Below, one piece after another: positions 16,704-25,269 of a DNA stretch of 32,857 nucleotides (position 1 is the first letter of the stretch; each line of letters opens with the position of its first letter). The position numbers and the translations under genes are program-made. The notes beneath the pieces were generated by a model that was given only the letters and a program-made list of their open reading frames with translations, did no database searches and was not told the DNA's origin. The stretch comes from Acidobacteriota bacterium (lineage in GTDB: Bacteria > Acidobacteriota > Terriglobia > Terriglobales > Acidobacteriaceae). Location: contig JAJYFB010000013.1 in assembly GCA_021785495.1 (NCBI GenBank), forward strand, positions 1 through 32,857, read 5' to 3'.

Positions 16704-19160
16704 ATGAACGGCCTGATTCGCGATCTCAATTACGCTCTGCGCCAGTTGCGCAAGTCGCCGGGGTTTACGCTGACCGCGGTGCTTACGCTGGCGCTCGGGA
16801 TTGGAGCTACCACGGCTATCTTCACGCTGGTCTACGATGCGATGCTCAAGCCGTTGCCGTATCCGCACCCCGAGCGCCTCGTGGTCGCCGAAGAGCAGGT
16901 GGCGGAGTTTCGGGACATCTATCCCAAATTGCCGATGAGCGCCAATCATTTTGCGATGTGGCGGCAGCACGCGCGCAGCTTTCAGTCGTTGGCGGTGATG
17001 GAGGAGGAATCGGAGCCGCTGGGACTGGGCGGGCATCCGCTGAAGGTGGAGGTAGTGCGCGCGACGCCGGGAATCTTCGCCGTGCTCGGTGTGCAGCCGC
17101 GGCTCGGCCGCGCCTTCACCGAACAGGAGGCGCAGCCTGGACGCGAGCGCGAAATCGTGTTGATGCACGATCTCTGGCGGACGCAGTTCGGAAGCGATCC
17201 GCAGGTGGTGGGAAAGACCGTCACGCTGAACGGATTTCCTTACACGGTCCTCGGCGTGATGCCGGCCTCGTTCCACCTGCCGATGGCGGATAACATCGCG
17301 GTTCCGAATGCGGATCGCGCACGGCCGGTTCAGGCGTTGATTCCCCTGGCCTTCACCAAACAACAGCTTGCGGAAGCAATGGGCGACTTCAACTACTTCG
17401 GTCTGGCGAGGCTCAAGCCAGGCGTCTCCGCGACACAGGCCGGCGCGGAGGTCAACGCGCTGCAGCACAGCATTTCGGCCGCGCTTCCCGCCGATGAAAA
17501 AGGCACGCTCTCCGCCGTGTTGACGCCGTTTCAGCAGGCGCTGGTCGGCAACAACCGCAAGCCCCTGCTCATTTTGCTGGCCGCGGTGGCGGGATTGCTG
17601 CTGGTCGGTTGCATCAACATGACGAATCTGCTCCTCTCGCGGGCGATCGCCCGCCGGCAGCAGTTGACCATTGTCTCCGCTCTGGGCGCGAACCGCGCCG
17701 AGATGCTGCGCGCCTCCATGAGCGAGCCGGCGGTGCTGGCCGGCCTGGGCGGTGCGTTTGGCATTTTGCTGGCGTCCGCGCTTGTGCCGTTGATGCAGCG
17801 TTTTCTTCCGCCTGCGCTCGACTTCCGGGGAGCGTTGCATCTGGACTGGACCGGAGCCGCCTGCGCCGTTTTGCTTGCCGTGGCGGCAACGCTCCTGGCC
17901 GGAGCCCTTCCCGCTTGGATCGGGGCGCGCGCCAATCCGGCCGATGTGCTGCGCGGCGATTCGCGGCAGGCGGGTGAATCGCGCTCCAGCAAGCGCGCGC
18001 GCAAATCGCTCGTCGCGGCGGAAGTCGCCGTCAGCGTAACGCTGGTGCTGTTCACCGGACTGCTCGTCACGAGCCTGGCGCGGCTGATGAGCATCGATCG
18101 CGGCTTCGCGACCGATCACGTCATTACTGCCGAGATCGACCTGCCAGGCAAGTCGTATTCCGGCACGACCGCCGCCGAGGGATTCTACCGGCGTGTGCTG
18201 GAGCGCTTGCGCCAGCTTCCGGGCGCGTCTCAAGCAGGCTTGGTCAGCGTGCCGCCGCTCGGCGGCGATTTCTGGATTGATATGATTCGCGTCGCAGACG
18301 ACTCACGGCCGTTCATGCAGCTTCCCACAGAGCATTTCCGCTGGATCAGTCCCGGTTATCTGGAGGCCATCCATCTGCCGCTGGTCGCCGGACGCGATCT
18401 GACTTCTTCGGACCAGGGTAAGAACTACGCTCTCGTCTCGGAGCGAACGGCGCGCACCCTCTGGCCCGGCGCCGATCCGATCGGCAAGCAGTTCCATCGC
18501 GCGGGCTATGTCGAGCAGCCTCCCTTCACCGTGATCGGCGTGGTGCGCAACGCGCGCACGATCTCGCTCGCCGCGCCCGACCCCATGATGGTGTACATGC
18601 CCTACTGGGTGCGCTGCGACGATACGGGCAGCATCGTTCTGCGCACCGGCCAGGATCCGGTTGCAATGGCCGCCGAGCTGCGCAAGGCGGTCTGGAGCGT
18701 GGACCCCGGTGCATCGGTGCCCACGGTGCGCACGCTGGGCGGAATCGCCGCGGATTCGGTGGCCAATCGCCGCTTTGAGATGGACCTGCTTCTGCTGTTC
18801 GCCGTGAGCGCGCTGCTGCTGGCCGGGCTGGGCGTCTACGGCGTGGCGACTTACTCGGTCGCGCAGCGGCAGCATGAGATCGGTCTGCGGATGGCGCTGG
18901 GCGCGCAGCGGGCAGGCATCTACCGGCTGGTGCTCGGCGAGGGACTCCTGCCGGTTCTGATGGGCGCGGCCGCGGGAGTCGCCGTGGCCTTCGCGTGCGA
19001 GCGCCTGATCGGCAGCCTGCTGTTCGAGGTGAACCCCTTCAACCCCGCGATTGCGGCCAGCGCAGTGGCCGTGCTGGTTGCGGTGGGAATCACCGGTTGC
19101 CTGCTCCCGGCCCACCGCGCTGCGGCAATCGACCCCATGCAGGCTCTGCGCAACGAATAA
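16704..19160 (+). CDS. ADOP-type ABC permease, operon copy 3
   Basis: An 818-residue paralog, starting LNYALRQLRKSPGFTLTA and ending AIDPMQALRNE. FtsX signatures are RAIARRQQLTIVSALGAN in the first half and RQHEIGLRMALGAQRAG in the second. The start ATG 16704 follows GAGGAG at a slightly long spacing and lies 23 bp after copy 2. Its first 30-nt coding block at 16737-16766 is identical to copy 1 at 11812-11841, while copy 2 differs there, suggesting gene conversion or a more recent split between copies 1 and 3. The second ATPase gene follows 21 bp later. Confidence 0.94.
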   Translation: MNGLIRDLNYALRQLRKSPGFTLTAVLTLALGIGATTAIFTLVYDAMLKPLPYPHPERLVVAEEQVAEFRDIYPKLPMSANHFAMWRQHARSFQSLAVMEEESEPLGLGGHPLKVEVVRATPGIFAVLGVQPRLGRAFTEQEAQPGREREIVLMHDLWRTQFGSDPQVVGKTVTLNGFPYTVLGVMPASFHLPMADNIAVPNADRARPVQALIPLAFTKQQLAEAMGDFNYFGLARLKPGVSATQAGAEVNALQHSISAALPADEKGTLSAVLTPFQQALVGNNRKPLLILLAAVAGLLLVGCINMTNLLLSRAIARRQQLTIVSALGANRAEMLRASMSEPAVLAGLGGAFGILLASALVPLMQRFLPPALDFRGALHLDWTGAACAVLLAVAATLLAGALPAWIGARANPADVLRGDSRQAGESRSSKRARKSLVAAEVAVSVTLVLFTGLLVTSLARLMSIDRGFATDHVITAEIDLPGKSYSGTTAAEGFYRRVLERLRQLPGASQAGLVSVPPLGGDFWIDMIRVADDSRPFMQLPTEHFRWISPGYLEAIHLPLVAGRDLTSSDQGKNYALVSERTARTLWPGADPIGKQFHRAGYVEQPPFTVIGVVRNARTISLAAPDPMMVYMPYWVRCDDTGSIVLRTGQDPVAMAAELRKAVWSVDPGASVPTVRTLGGIAADSVANRRFEMDLLLLFAVSALLLAGLGVYGVATYSVAQRQHEIGLRMALGAQRAGIYRLVLGEGLLPVLMGAAAGVAVAFACERLIGSLLFEVNPFNPAIAASAVAVLVAVGITGCLLPAHRAAAIDPMQALRNE

Positions 19161-19181
19161 CTTCTGCAAAGGGAGTAAAAG

Positions 19182-19880
19182 ATGATCGAACTGAAGAATG
19201 TCGAACGAAGCTACAAGAACGGACACACCGAGGAGTGGGTGTTGCGGCGCATCGGCCTCACGATCCGCGAAGGGGATTTTGTCACCGTCATGGGGCCGTC
19301 GGGCGCGGGAAAGTCGTCGCTGCTCAACATTCTGGCCATGCTCGACGACGGCTGGAAGGGCGAGTACTGGTTCGGCGGCGAGGCCATTCACGCGCTCAAC
19401 CGCAAGCAGCGGGCCGACGTAGCCCGCGCGCGTATCGGCATGGTCTTTCAGAGCTACCACCTGCTCGACGACCTGACCGTCGCCGAAAATATCGAGTTGC
19501 CGCTCTCGTACAAAAACCTCGCGCCGAAGGATCGCGCCGGCATGGTCGCCGATATTCTCGATCGATTCCGGATTGTCGCCAAAAAAGACCTCTTTCCTTC
19601 GCAGCTTTCCGGCGGGCAGCAACAGCTTGTCGGCATCGCGCGCGCCGTGGTGCACGCGCCGGCGCTGCTTTTGGCCGACGAGCCCACCGGCAACCTCCAC
19701 TCCACGCAGGGCCGCGAGATCATGCAGCTCTTTAGCGAGCTCAACCGCCAGGGCACCACCATCGTGCAGGTCACGCACTCGGAAGACAACGCGCGCTACG
19801 GCCAGCGCCTCGTCGAATTGCGTGACGGCTGGCTCACGCGCGACGAAACTCGACAAGCAACCGCGGCAGAAGCCAGATGA
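19182..19880 (+). CDS. ABC transporter ATP-binding protein, second copy
   Basis: A second MacB/LolD-type ATPase of 232 residues with Walker A GPSGAGKSS (38-46), Q-loop FQSYHL (89-94), signature LSGGQQQL (142-149), Walker B LLLADEP (162-168) and H-loop THSE. The D-loop reads GNLHS where the family has GNLDS: the conserved D-loop Asp is His173 (CAC 19698-19700). This may alter coupling between the two ATP sites. The first ATPase in the operon keeps the Asp, so a heterodimer with one degenerate interface is conceivable (inference). ATG 19182 has GGGAG upstream. It sits between permease copy 3 and the TolC-type gene. Confidence 0.94.
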   Translation: MIELKNVERSYKNGHTEEWVLRRIGLTIREGDFVTVMGPSGAGKSSLLNILAMLDDGWKGEYWFGGEAIHALNRKQRADVARARIGMVFQSYHLLDDLTVAENIELPLSYKNLAPKDRAGMVADILDRFRIVAKKDLFPSQLSGGQQQLVGIARAVVHAPALLLADEPTGNLHSTQGREIMQLFSELNRQGTTIVQVTHSEDNARYGQRLVELRDGWLTRDETRQATAAEAR

Positions 19881-19915
19881 ACGGCCATCCTACGCAATTC
19901 TCCGGGGAGACACGC

Positions 19916-21919
19916 ATGAATCTTCGTCCTTCCAAATCCGCAGTCATCCGCCTCCAAGCGGTTGCTGCGATCTTTTTGCTGCAAGTGAATCTGGCCTTCG
20001 CATCGGAATCTCCGCAAACACAATCCGCACCGGAGGCCCCGGCGCCCGCGACGAGCGCGACTGCTGCCGCACCCAAGCCAACGCTGGCGCAGGCGATCGA
20101 GCAGGAACCGCGGCTGGCTTTTACGCCTCAGCAACCTTTCAGCGTGCCCATGCCCCACTCCTACAATCCACTCGAGCGCTACCGGCCCAGCACGGCGCCG
20201 TCCCTCAATCTCGCCAACTCGCCTCGCCTCGAGAGCCTTATTCGCGATGGAAAGATCTATCTTTCCCTGCGCGACGCGATTGCCCTTGCCATCGAGAACA
20301 ACCTCGATCTCGCCTACTTTCGCTATAACTTCCCGATCGCGCAAACGGATATTCAGCGCACCAAGGCGGGCAGCCCGGCAAACGGCGTCAATGCCACCGT
20401 TGTGCAATCCACCCAGGGCGGTTTCAGCTCTTCCGGCGTCGGTGGCGGCGGAGGTGGTTCTACCATGTCGGCCGCCGCAGGCAATGGCGGCATCGTCACG
20501 TCGACTCTCGGCGAAGGAACCGCAGTTCCTTCCTTCGATCCTTACCTCACCTTCCAGGGCTACGTTGATCACACCGTCGTGCAGGAGGCGAACACCTCGC
20601 TCGTCGGCACGCCGATTCTCAAGACCAACACCATCGAGGTACTGTCGAGCTACTCGCAGTCTTTTCCCATCGGCACGAATCTCGCAGTCAACTATATGGG
20701 CCAGCGCGCCGCTAGCAACTCGCCGTATAACGCCATCAATCCCGACCTGTACAGCAGGTTTCAGGTGGTTGTTTCGCAGCCTTTTCTGTATGGCTTCGGG
20801 CTCTCCACCAATGAGCGGTACATCCGCATCGCCAGGCGCAACGCCCAGATCACCGACGTCGTCTTCAAAGCGCAGGTCATCGCCACCGTGACCCAAATCG
20901 AGAACATCTATTGGGATCTGGTCGACTCGTTCGAAAACGAGCAGATCAACGAGCGTTCGCTGGGCTTCGCCAATAAGACGCTCTCCGACGATCGCAAGCA
21001 GCTCGCGCTCAACGCCATCCCCGCCATGCAGATCATGACCGACCAGTCCGCGGTAGCGACGGCCGAAGGCAACCTGACCGTTTCGCGCGCCAATCTGCGT
21101 TTGAACGAGCTGATGATGAAGAACGCTCTCACCAAGGTTGACGATCCCATCATCGACGAGATGCCTGTCATTCCTCTCGGCATCGCTGGAGGACCGGACC
21201 CGAACGCCGGCAAATCCATCGACGAGCTGATCGCCGAGGCAGAGAAGAAGCGGCCGGAGGTGGCCATCTACCGGATGCAGGCCGAAGTGCAAAAGCAGGC
21301 GCTCAAGGACATCAACAGCGAACTCTTGCCCACCCTGAATATGTACGGCCTCTACGCTGGCGCGGGTACGGCGGGACCGAAAAACGCCTTCTGCAGCACA
21401 CAGGCAGTCGACTGTGCCACCGGTCTACCTACCGGCTTCGGCGGCATGTTCGCCAACACCTTCAACGACTCGTCGCCGGAGTACCAGGTGGGTGTGACGC
21501 TTTCCATCAATCTGCGCAACCGCCAGGCCAAAGCCGACCAATTTCGTGCAGTGCTGCAGTACCGGCAGAGTCAGATCTCCGAAGTACAACAGAAGAAAAC
21601 CATCCTCTTCGACGTGCGTAACTCCAAGTTCGCTCTTGAACAGGCCGAGGCCCGCGTGGAAGCGGCCCAGGAAGCGCGCGACCTGGCCAAGAAGACCTTT
21701 GAGATCACCAGGCAGGAACAACAGCTCGGCGCCAAGTCCAGCGTCGATACGTTGAACGCGGAGAGCGCGCTCGCCCAGGCAGAAGCAACTCTCGACAACG
21801 CGCAAACGGCCCTGGAAAAAAGCAAGATTGACATTGACCGCGCCATCGGCGACACCCTGGAGCGCACAGGCGTGTCGATCGAGGATGCGAAAATGGGAGT
21901 CGTGGCGGAGGAGCAGTAA
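19916..21919 (+). CDS. TolC-family outer membrane efflux protein
   Basis: Outer-membrane channel of the tripartite exporter. A signal peptide (RLQAVAAIFLLQVNLAFA) is followed by a proline/alanine-rich linker and then two outer-membrane efflux protein repeats. The first (about residues 110-360) begins LRDAIALAIENNLDLAY. The second (about 420-650) contains the long coiled-coil helix rich in AEAR/AQEAR. ATG 19916 is preferred over ATG 19877 because GGGGAG lies seven bases upstream and the signal peptide follows directly. The earlier ATG would add 13 residues before it and overlaps the ATPase stop. An unusual glycine-rich insert (VGGGGGGSTMSAAAGNGG) lies at about 180-197. At 667 residues it is longer than E. 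coli TolC. Confidence 0.93.
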   Translation: MNLRPSKSAVIRLQAVAAIFLLQVNLAFASESPQTQSAPEAPAPATSATAAAPKPTLAQAIEQEPRLAFTPQQPFSVPMPHSYNPLERYRPSTAPSLNLANSPRLESLIRDGKIYLSLRDAIALAIENNLDLAYFRYNFPIAQTDIQRTKAGSPANGVNATVVQSTQGGFSSSGVGGGGGGSTMSAAAGNGGIVTSTLGEGTAVPSFDPYLTFQGYVDHTVVQEANTSLVGTPILKTNTIEVLSSYSQSFPIGTNLAVNYMGQRAASNSPYNAINPDLYSRFQVVVSQPFLYGFGLSTNERYIRIARRNAQITDVVFKAQVIATVTQIENIYWDLVDSFENEQINERSLGFANKTLSDDRKQLALNAIPAMQIMTDQSAVATAEGNLTVSRANLRLNELMMKNALTKVDDPIIDEMPVIPLGIAGGPDPNAGKSIDELIAEAEKKRPEVAIYRMQAEVQKQALKDINSELLPTLNMYGLYAGAGTAGPKNAFCSTQAVDCATGLPTGFGGMFANTFNDSSPEYQVGVTLSINLRNRQAKADQFRAVLQYRQSQISEVQQKKTILFDVRNSKFALEQAEARVEAAQEARDLAKKTFEITRQEQQLGAKSSVDTLNAESALAQAEATLDNAQTALEKSKIDIDRAIGDTLERTGVSIEDAKMGVVAEEQ

Positions 21920-21969
21920 GCGGCAGGTCTCTGCCGCAACGAACATGCTGAGCGTCGTGGAGGTGTGCC

Positions 21970-23337
21970 ATCTCGAACAAGCGCGACAAAATTCGGGTCC
22001 TGGCCGCCGACGATCAGCCGCATATTCTCGAAGCGGTCGAGCTGCTCCTCAAGCCGCAGGGAATCGATGTCGATTGCGTTCGCTCGCCGCAGTTGCTGAT
22101 GGAGGCACTGGGCGAGCGCGATTATGATGTCGTACTCATCGATCTCAATTACACGCGCGATACCACCTCCGGCCAGGAAGGTCTCGGCCTCCTTGCGCAG
22201 ATTCAGGATTTCGACGCGCGGCTTCCGGTCATCGTGATGACCGCGTGGGGTAACATCGATCTGGCCGTCGAGAGCATCAAGCGCGGTGCGCGCGATTTTA
22301 TCCAGAAGCCCTGGGAGAACGAGCGACTGCTCTCCCTTGTCCGCGTCCACGCCGAATTACATCAAGCGTTGCGCCGCGCCCGCCAGCTTGAACTCGAAAA
22401 CCGCCTGCTTCGCGCCGAGGGTATGCCCGACTTCGTTGCATCCGCTTCTTCCATGCAACTGGTCCTCGAACTCATCTCCAGGGTCGGGCCCTCCGACGCA
22501 AACGTCCTCATCACCGGTGAGCACGGCACGGGTAAAGAGATCGTCGCGCGCCTGCTCCATGCCGCATCGCCGCGCGCGCGCATGCCCCTGGTCGCGGTCA
22601 ATGCCGGCGGAATGCCCGAAGGAACGTTTGAAAGCGAGTTCTTCGGCCATGTCAAGGGCGCGTTCACCGATGCGCGCACCGACCGCCTGGGTCGCTTCGA
22701 TCTGGCCAACGGCGGCACGCTCTTTCTCGACGAGATCGCCAACGTTCCGCTGCGCCAGCAGGCCAAACTCCTGCGCGTGCTCGAAACCGGCGAGCTTGAA
22801 CGAGTCGGCTCCTCGCAGACCCGCCGCGTCGACGTGCGCCTTCTCTGCGCCACCAACGCTCCACTGCATGATGAGGCCAAGGCTGGCAACTTCCGAGAAG
22901 ACCTGCTCTTTCGCATCAACACCGTTGAAATTCACCTGCCGCCGCTGCGCGAACGGCGCGAGGATATTCCGCCGCTCGCCGGGCATTTTCTCGCGCGGCT
23001 GCGCACCCGCTATCGTAAACAGGTTGACGGCATCTCCGCCGCTGCCATGCACCTCATGATGCAGTACGCCTGGCCTGGCAATGTGCGCGAACTGGAGCAC
23101 ACCATCGAGCGTGCGCTGCTCCTTTGCACGGGTGAGGAGATCGAGCCGGCCAATCTCTCGATCGGCGCCGGGCGCGCCGCCGCGCCCTCGCTCGACAACA
23201 TGAGCATCGACGAGATGGAGGCCATGCTCATCCGCAAAGTGCTCCGCCGCTGCGACGGCAACATCACCCAGGCCGCCGAGTCGCTCGGCCTGAGCCGCGC
23301 CGCGCTTTATCGTCGCATGGAAAAGTATGGCCTATGA
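21970..23337 (+). CDS. NtrC-type sigma-54 response regulator, probable ATC start
   Basis: Receiver domain, AAA+ sigma-54 activation domain and Fis-type HTH. The receiver has the acidic pair D14-D15, phospho-acceptor D58 (LIDLNY), T91 and K113. The AAA+ domain has Walker A GEHGTGKE (183-190), the sigma-54 contact loop as GAFTDA (230-235, normally GAFTGA), Walker B GGTLFLDE and the arginine-rich LLFRINT and LPPLRERREDI blocks. The HTH is GNITQAAESLGLSRAALYRRM. The receiver beta-1 strand and acidic pocket lie upstream of every ATG, GTG or TTG in frame after the stop at 21949-21951. The only well-placed initiator is ATC 21970, five bases after GGAGGT (21959-21964). TTG 22093 would delete the acidic pocket. 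Probably activates the operon promoter at 9491. Confidence 0.9.
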   Translation: MSNKRDKIRVLAADDQPHILEAVELLLKPQGIDVDCVRSPQLLMEALGERDYDVVLIDLNYTRDTTSGQEGLGLLAQIQDFDARLPVIVMTAWGNIDLAVESIKRGARDFIQKPWENERLLSLVRVHAELHQALRRARQLELENRLLRAEGMPDFVASASSMQLVLELISRVGPSDANVLITGEHGTGKEIVARLLHAASPRARMPLVAVNAGGMPEGTFESEFFGHVKGAFTDARTDRLGRFDLANGGTLFLDEIANVPLRQQAKLLRVLETGELERVGSSQTRRVDVRLLCATNAPLHDEAKAGNFREDLLFRINTVEIHLPPLRERREDIPPLAGHFLARLRTRYRKQVDGISAAAMHLMMQYAWPGNVRELEHTIERALLLCTGEEIEPANLSIGAGRAAAPSLDNMSIDEMEAMLIRKVLRRCDGNITQAAESLGLSRAALYRRMEKYGL

Positions 23338-24697
23338 AGCAAGATCGCGTCGGCCGGCGCGTCGGGCAGTCCGCCGAGCATGGGTGTATTCCCTGCTCCT
23401 GTCTCTGCCTGCTCTGATCTTCCTCGGCATCTTCATTGCACAGCGCCAACTCGACCTCATGATCGCCACGCTGCTCGGCGTCTGCCTGCTCATCTACCTC
23501 GCGCTGGTTGCCACGTCTCTTGTAGACACGTTTGCTCGCCCCCTGCAAACGCTCTCGAACGTGGTTTTGTCGCTCCGCGAAGGCGACTACTCCTTTCGCG
23601 CCCGCGGCGCCACATCCGGTGACGCCCTAGGCGATCTCGCCCGCGAGGTCAACGCACTCGCCGACCTCTTGCAGAAACAGCGCGTCCGCTCGTTGGAGGC
23701 TACCGCGCTGCTTGCGCGCGTTCTCGAAGTCATGCACGCGCCGCTCTTCGCCTTCGACCGCGAAAACCGCCTGCAGCTGGTCAACCATGCTGGCCTCAAG
23801 TTGCTGGACCTTCCCTTTGCGCGATGCATCGGCCGCTCTGCATTCGAGCTGCGTTTGGATAGCCTGCTTGCCGCTCCCGACCGCGCTATTCGCTCGTTCG
23901 GCGCCACGCCAGCACGCTGGCTCCTGCACAAGAGCGCATTCCGTCAGGACGGTACTCCTCATACGCTCCTCGTGCTGGCCGATGTCAGCGTCCCACTGCA
24001 GGAAGAGGAACAGACCGCGTGGAGGCGTCTTATTCGCGTGCTCGGTCACGAGCTGTCGAATTCGCTCGCGCCTATCAAGTCCATCGCTGGCAGTCTGCTT
24101 GCTCGCATTGCCGATCTCAGCGGCGACGCATCCACTCTCGACGACTTTCGCCGCGGTCTCGGCGTCGTCGAGAGTCGTGCCGACGCGCTGCACCGCTTCG
24201 TGCAATCTTATCGGCAGCTCGCCCAGTTGCCTCCGCCAAGCCTCAAGTCCGTCGCACTCGCGCCGCTGATGGAACGCGTCACGCTTCTCGAACGGCGCAT
24301 TCCCATTCAGCTCGATCCCGGACCGGAAGTCACGCTCGATGCCGATCCAGACCAGTTGGAGCAGATGCTCATCAATCTTTTCGCCAACGCCGCCGATGCC
24401 TCGCTGGCCAACGCCAGCCAACCCGTGCGTGCAACCTGGGTGTCCACAGGCGCAAGCGTGCAGATATCAATTGAAGACCGCGGTTTAGGCATTGCCAACC
24501 CGGAGAATCTCTTCGTCCCGTTCTACACGACGAAATCCGCGGGCAGCGGCATTGGTCTTGTCCTTGCCCAGCAGATCATCCGCGCCCACGGCGGCGAGAT
24601 CTCGCTTGTCAACCGCGAAGACGGCGAAGGCGCTCGCGCCCTTGTCCGCCTGCCCCTCGTTCCAGCAGCCAAAACGGCTCTTTGCGAAAAAGTGTAA
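23327..24697 (+). CDS. NtrB-type sensor histidine kinase with two linked TM helices
   Basis: Partner of the preceding regulator; the start overlaps its stop by 11 bp. Two helices (about residues 19-38 and 43-64) are joined by only a few residues (AQRQLD), so there is no periplasmic sensing domain. HAMP (about 65-115) and PAS (about 130-225) follow. Phospho-acceptor His241 lies in LGHELSNSLAPI, and the ATPase domain has N-box NLFANAADAS, G1 DRGLGI (384-389) and G2 GSGIGL (406-411). Length 456. The layout is like intramembrane-sensing kinases that respond to envelope damage or to transporter activity (family knowledge). Last intact gene of the operon. Confidence 0.93.
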   Translation: MAYEARSRRPARRAVRRAWVYSLLLSLPALIFLGIFIAQRQLDLMIATLLGVCLLIYLALVATSLVDTFARPLQTLSNVVLSLREGDYSFRARGATSGDALGDLAREVNALADLLQKQRVRSLEATALLARVLEVMHAPLFAFDRENRLQLVNHAGLKLLDLPFARCIGRSAFELRLDSLLAAPDRAIRSFGATPARWLLHKSAFRQDGTPHTLLVLADVSVPLQEEEQTAWRRLIRVLGHELSNSLAPIKSIAGSLLARIADLSGDASTLDDFRRGLGVVESRADALHRFVQSYRQLAQLPPPSLKSVALAPLMERVTLLERRIPIQLDPGPEVTLDADPDQLEQMLINLFANAADASLANASQPVRATWVSTGASVQISIEDRGLGIANPENLFVPFYTTKSAGSGIGLVLAQQIIRAHGGEISLVNREDGEGARALVRLPLVPAAKTALCEKV

Positions 24698-24754
24698 AGA
24701 GGGCAGAATTTACAGGGTTTTGCGAGGGTGGCTGTTTTGGCGATTCTCAGGGCT

Positions 24755-25222
24755 ATGGTCGACAGCGACTGAAGCAAGATTCTGGGCTGGCCGGATATTT
24801 ACTTTACGAATGCGCCGACCATCGACACGCAGTTGAAGGGGCAAACAGTCCTCGGCGCGCTCTACCGCAACCATCACAACGGCACCTTCACCGACGTGAC
24901 GAAACAGGCCGGATTGACCACGCCGTGCGTCGCAATGGGCGACGCCGTGGGCGACAACGATTTCAATAACGCGGGCCGTCCGGACATTTGCGTCGGCAAC
25001 GACTCCACGCCGAATTTTCTCGATCGCGACCTGGGCGACGGGAAGTTCTGCGACGCCAGCCAGGAGGCCGGGCCAGCGATCGAAGCCAGGCGCGTGGGGC
25101 GCGGTCTGGCCGTCGGCGATCTGTTCAACGACGGCAATATGGACGTGGTCGTCGAGGATCTCGACGGCAAGCCATTGATCCTGCGCAATCCCGGCGTCGC
25201 CGGCCGCCAGCAGAGACAGCAC
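24755..25222 (+). pseudogene. FG-GAP/VCBS repeat protein fragment (CRTAC1/ASPIC type), decayed
   Basis: Frame 2 reads GWPDIYFTNAPTIDTQLKG, then LYRNHHNGTFTDVTKQAGL, AVGDNDFNNAGRPDICVGND, LDRDLGDGKF and VGDLFNDGNMDVVVEDLDG. These are blocks of FG-GAP/VCBS beta-propeller repeats as found in ASPIC/UnbV-type secreted proteins. A stop (TGA near 24768) interrupts the N-terminal side, there is no signal peptide or upstream half, and the frame runs out at 25252 without the ASPIC C-terminus. Several calcium-loop aspartates are changed (GDNDFNNAG instead of GDYDNDG). It begins 60 bp after the kinase and looks like a remnant of a much longer gene. Ends approximate. Confidence 0.7.
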
Positions 25223-25223
25223 G

Positions 25224-25245
25224 ACAGGCTTCAGCCGGTTCCTGT
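25224..25245. repeat. Small hairpin with GGCTTCAGCC core
   Basis: ACAGG (25224-25228) pairs with CCTGT (25241-25245) around a GGCTTCAGCCGG loop region. It shares the core of the other intergenic hairpins in the window and marks the junction between the pseudogene and the next gene. Confidence 0.45.
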
Positions 25246-25269
25246 AGGATGATCGGCGGAGACACTTTC

